DNA from: Megasphaera hutchinsoni
GTDB taxonomy: Bacteria > Bacillota > Negativicutes > Veillonellales > Megasphaeraceae
Length of the DNA stretch: 35,739 nt
Assembly: GCF_001553405.1 (NCBI RefSeq)
Contig: NZ_KQ960927.1
Location: 1 to 35,739, forward strand
Direction: 5' to 3'
Positions 34,274 to 35,739 of the stretch are shown here, piece after piece. Numbering within the stretch: the stretch's first letter is position 1; each line of letters opens with the position of its first letter. The notes under the pieces were generated by a model. It searched no databases. It was given only the letters and a program-made list of their open reading frames with translations, and had not been told where the DNA came from. The translations under genes were made by a program, and so were the position numbers.

Positions 34274-35362
34274 ATGCGGATTTTAGATCGATATATACTA
34301 AAAGAATTTATTAATCCTTTCCTTTTTGGTGTATGTGCTTTTACGGCTGTATTTGTAGGAACGGGAACATTGTATCGTATTGCGATGATGATCAATGAAT
34401 ATGGTGCATCATTAGCGGCTGTTAGCAAGGTGTTTGTGTTGGCCTTGCCATCTATTATTGTTTTGACGTTTCCTATGTCTGTGCTATTAGGTTCATTGAT
34501 GGCGTTTGGGAGTTTGTCATCATCAAGTGAAATTATTGTTATGCGTGCAGCAGGACAGAATTTTGTGCGTTTAGCACTTCCTGTTTTCGCAGTCGCTTTT
34601 TTTATTTCTCTTGGCACGACTGCTTTTAATGAATTTGTCGTACCACGGGCAAATAATGCGTATAATACGATTATTAATGAAGAAATACAACATCGGGCTG
34701 TTCCTGCATCACAGGAACATATTATTATAAAAAATGTGCAAGGCGATAAGATTAGTAGTTTGGTCTATGCTAGGCAATATGATGGCAAGGCGAAACAGTT
34801 TAAAGATATAACCGTACAAGCATTTGAAAATGATCGCTTGGTGCGGGTAGAAAAGGCAGATCGAGCTGATTGGAATGGATATAAATGGTTGATACATGAA
34901 GGCGTTCTTTATGATGTTTCACAAGGGGAAGAAAGTACACGGACCTTAACTTTTGAAAATCAAGAATTACCGATTACGCAACAACCAGATAAGATATATA
35001 TGGAACAAAAAAAGCCAGAAGAACTTACCATTCGAGAAATTCGTATGCAAATTCGTCTGTTAGAAGCAAATCACGTAGATACGAATAAATTGAAGGTGGA
35101 ATTATATAATCGGTTTGCTTTACCGTTAGCTAGTTTAGTTTGTGCCTTTATTGGTGCACCTTTAGGAATACAGAAGCAACGGGGGAGTTCATCGATTGGT
35201 TTTGGTATTAGTGTGGTCACTATTTTTATTTATTATTCGATTATGACATTGACTAATTCTATGGGTAATGGGGGTGTGATTCCTCCAGTAGTAGCGGCAT
35301 TTTTACCAGATATTATCTGCGGCATTGTAGGCATAGGACTCATTTTGAGGCAAGTGAAATAG
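34274..35362 (+). CDS. LptF/LptG-family LPS export permease
   Basis: The 362-residue protein is a YjgP/YjgQ-family permease with six membrane helices, three at each end (about 12-120 and 270-360), around a periplasmic beta-jellyroll domain (about 130-260). It begins with RILDRYILKEF, a family hallmark. In proteobacteria LptF and LptG form a heterodimer with LptB. Only one such gene is seen here, so I leave out a symbol. It may pair with a homologue elsewhere or work as a homodimer. An AAAGGAG site precedes the ATG. It is the last gene of the LPS cluster; no strong terminator follows, only a C/T-rich run. Confidence 0.93.
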   Translation: MRILDRYILKEFINPFLFGVCAFTAVFVGTGTLYRIAMMINEYGASLAAVSKVFVLALPSIIVLTFPMSVLLGSLMAFGSLSSSSEIIVMRAAGQNFVRLALPVFAVAFFISLGTTAFNEFVVPRANNAYNTIINEEIQHRAVPASQEHIIIKNVQGDKISSLVYARQYDGKAKQFKDITVQAFENDRLVRVEKADRADWNGYKWLIHEGVLYDVSQGEESTRTLTFENQELPITQQPDKIYMEQKKPEELTIREIRMQIRLLEANHVDTNKLKVELYNRFALPLASLVCAFIGAPLGIQKQRGSSSIGFGISVVTIFIYYSIMTLTNSMGNGGVIPPVVAAFLPDIICGIVGIGLILRQVK

Positions 35363-35423
35363 CCCCCTTTTTTTTAGTTTTCAATGGATTTACTTATATT
35401 TTTAATAATTATAAAAAAAGTGC

Positions 35424-35452
35424 TTGCAAAAGGATTTATTTCGTGATAGAAT
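35424..35452 (+). promoter_or_regulatory. Promoter of the tRNA operon
   Basis: TTGCAA (35424-35429) and TAGAAT (35447-35452) are spaced exactly 17 bases. Transcription would begin about 40 bases before the first tRNA. Confidence 0.75.
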
Positions 35453-35499
35453 GTTTCTTGTTCAAGGCACAAAAGTGTTTTGCACAATGTGTGTAAGAT

Positions 35500-35576
35500 G
35501 GCCCCGTGGTGTAGCGGTTTAACATGTCGCCCTGTCACGGCGAAGATCGTCGGTTCAAATCCGATCGGGGTCGCCA
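35500..35576 (+). tRNA. tRNA-Asp (GTC)
   Basis: A 77-base cloverleaf with the CCA end encoded. The acceptor stem pairs GGCCCCG with CGGGGTC, the anticodon loop is CTGTCAC with anticodon GTC, and the T-loop GGTTCAAATCC is standard. It is the first of three tRNAs. Confidence 0.96.
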
Positions 35577-35581
35577 TATTT

Positions 35582-35657
35582 GCTCAGGTAGCTCAGTCGG
35601 TAGAGCAGGGGACTGAAAATCCCCGTGTCGGCGGTTCGATTCCGTCCCTGAGCACCA
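35582..35657 (+). tRNA. tRNA-Phe (GAA)
   Basis: A 76-base cloverleaf with encoded CCA. The acceptor stem is GCTCAGG with CCTGAGC, the anticodon stem GGGGA/TCCCC, and the loop CTGAAAA gives anticodon GAA. It follows tRNA-Asp by 5 bases. Confidence 0.96.
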
Positions 35658-35664
35658 TGATGAT

Positions 35665-35739
35665 GCGGAAGTAGCTCAGTGGTAGAGCACCACCTTGCCA
35701 AGGTGGGGGTCGCGAGTTCGAGCCTCGTTTTCCGCTCCA
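35665..35739 (+). tRNA. tRNA-Gly (GCC)
   Basis: A cloverleaf whose encoded CCA ends exactly at the window edge. The acceptor stem is GCGGAAG with TTTCCGC (one G-T pair), the anticodon stem CCACC/GGTGG, and the loop TTGCCAA gives anticodon GCC. The operon probably continues beyond the window. Confidence 0.95.

Noticed and set aside
35374-35674. Open frames over the tRNA operon on both strands
   Set aside because: They translate the Asp and Phe tRNA genes and their flanks; such frames are a well-known annotation artefact.

Overview
The window reads as a chromosomal segment from a diderm Firmicute of the class Negativicutes, most likely Veillonella or a close relative. The basis is the combination of roughly 40% GC, Bacillus-like Shine-Dalgarno sequences, a lactate permease, a pyruvate:ferredoxin oxidoreductase, and a nearly complete lipid A/Kdo/Lpt gene set, which is normally a Gram-negative trait. 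The genus is inferred. I see no insertion sequence, prophage, CRISPR array or ribosomal RNA.

Left part (1-1792): an orphan OmpR/PhoB-type response regulator on the minus strand, then a gene-free AT-rich stretch. That stretch holds a candidate small RNA (about 1150-1280) with a run of six C and a strong terminator, plus two Fur/PerR-like palindromes. A 2[4Fe-4S] ferredoxin follows with its own promoter and terminator.

1793-7492: one plus-strand run, guaB - wecG/tagA-like glycosyltransferase - psd - pssA - family 2 glycosyltransferase - surE. It couples GMP synthesis with phosphatidylethanolamine synthesis and envelope glycosylation. 7493-9183: a tandem glycine riboswitch with a terminator expression platform in front of an AGCS-family amino acid:sodium symporter.

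9184-16691: energy metabolism and a small envelope operon. nifJ (plus strand) and the lactate permease gene (minus strand) converge on two back-to-back terminators; together they would supply lactate uptake and pyruvate oxidation. Further right on the minus strand, a GT51 transglycosylase gene overlaps a LUD-domain gene by 4 bases.

16692-19602: argG-argH, with a good promoter, a possible ARG box and a terminator.

19603-35362: a contiguous lipopolysaccharide core machine in nearly pathway order: lpxC, fabZ, lpxA, lpxI, lpxB, msbA, waaA, lpxK, kdsB, kdsA, kdsD, kdsC, an lpxL-type acyltransferase, lptC, lptA, lptB and one lptF/G permease. LpxC/A/I/B/K make the lipid A backbone, KdsD/A/C/B make CMP-Kdo, WaaA adds Kdo, the acyltransferase finishes the acyl chains, MsbA flips the product, and LptB-F/G-C-A carry it outward. 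lpxD and a second Lpt permease are not in the window. The right edge holds a tRNA operon (Asp, Phe, Gly) that reaches the window end.
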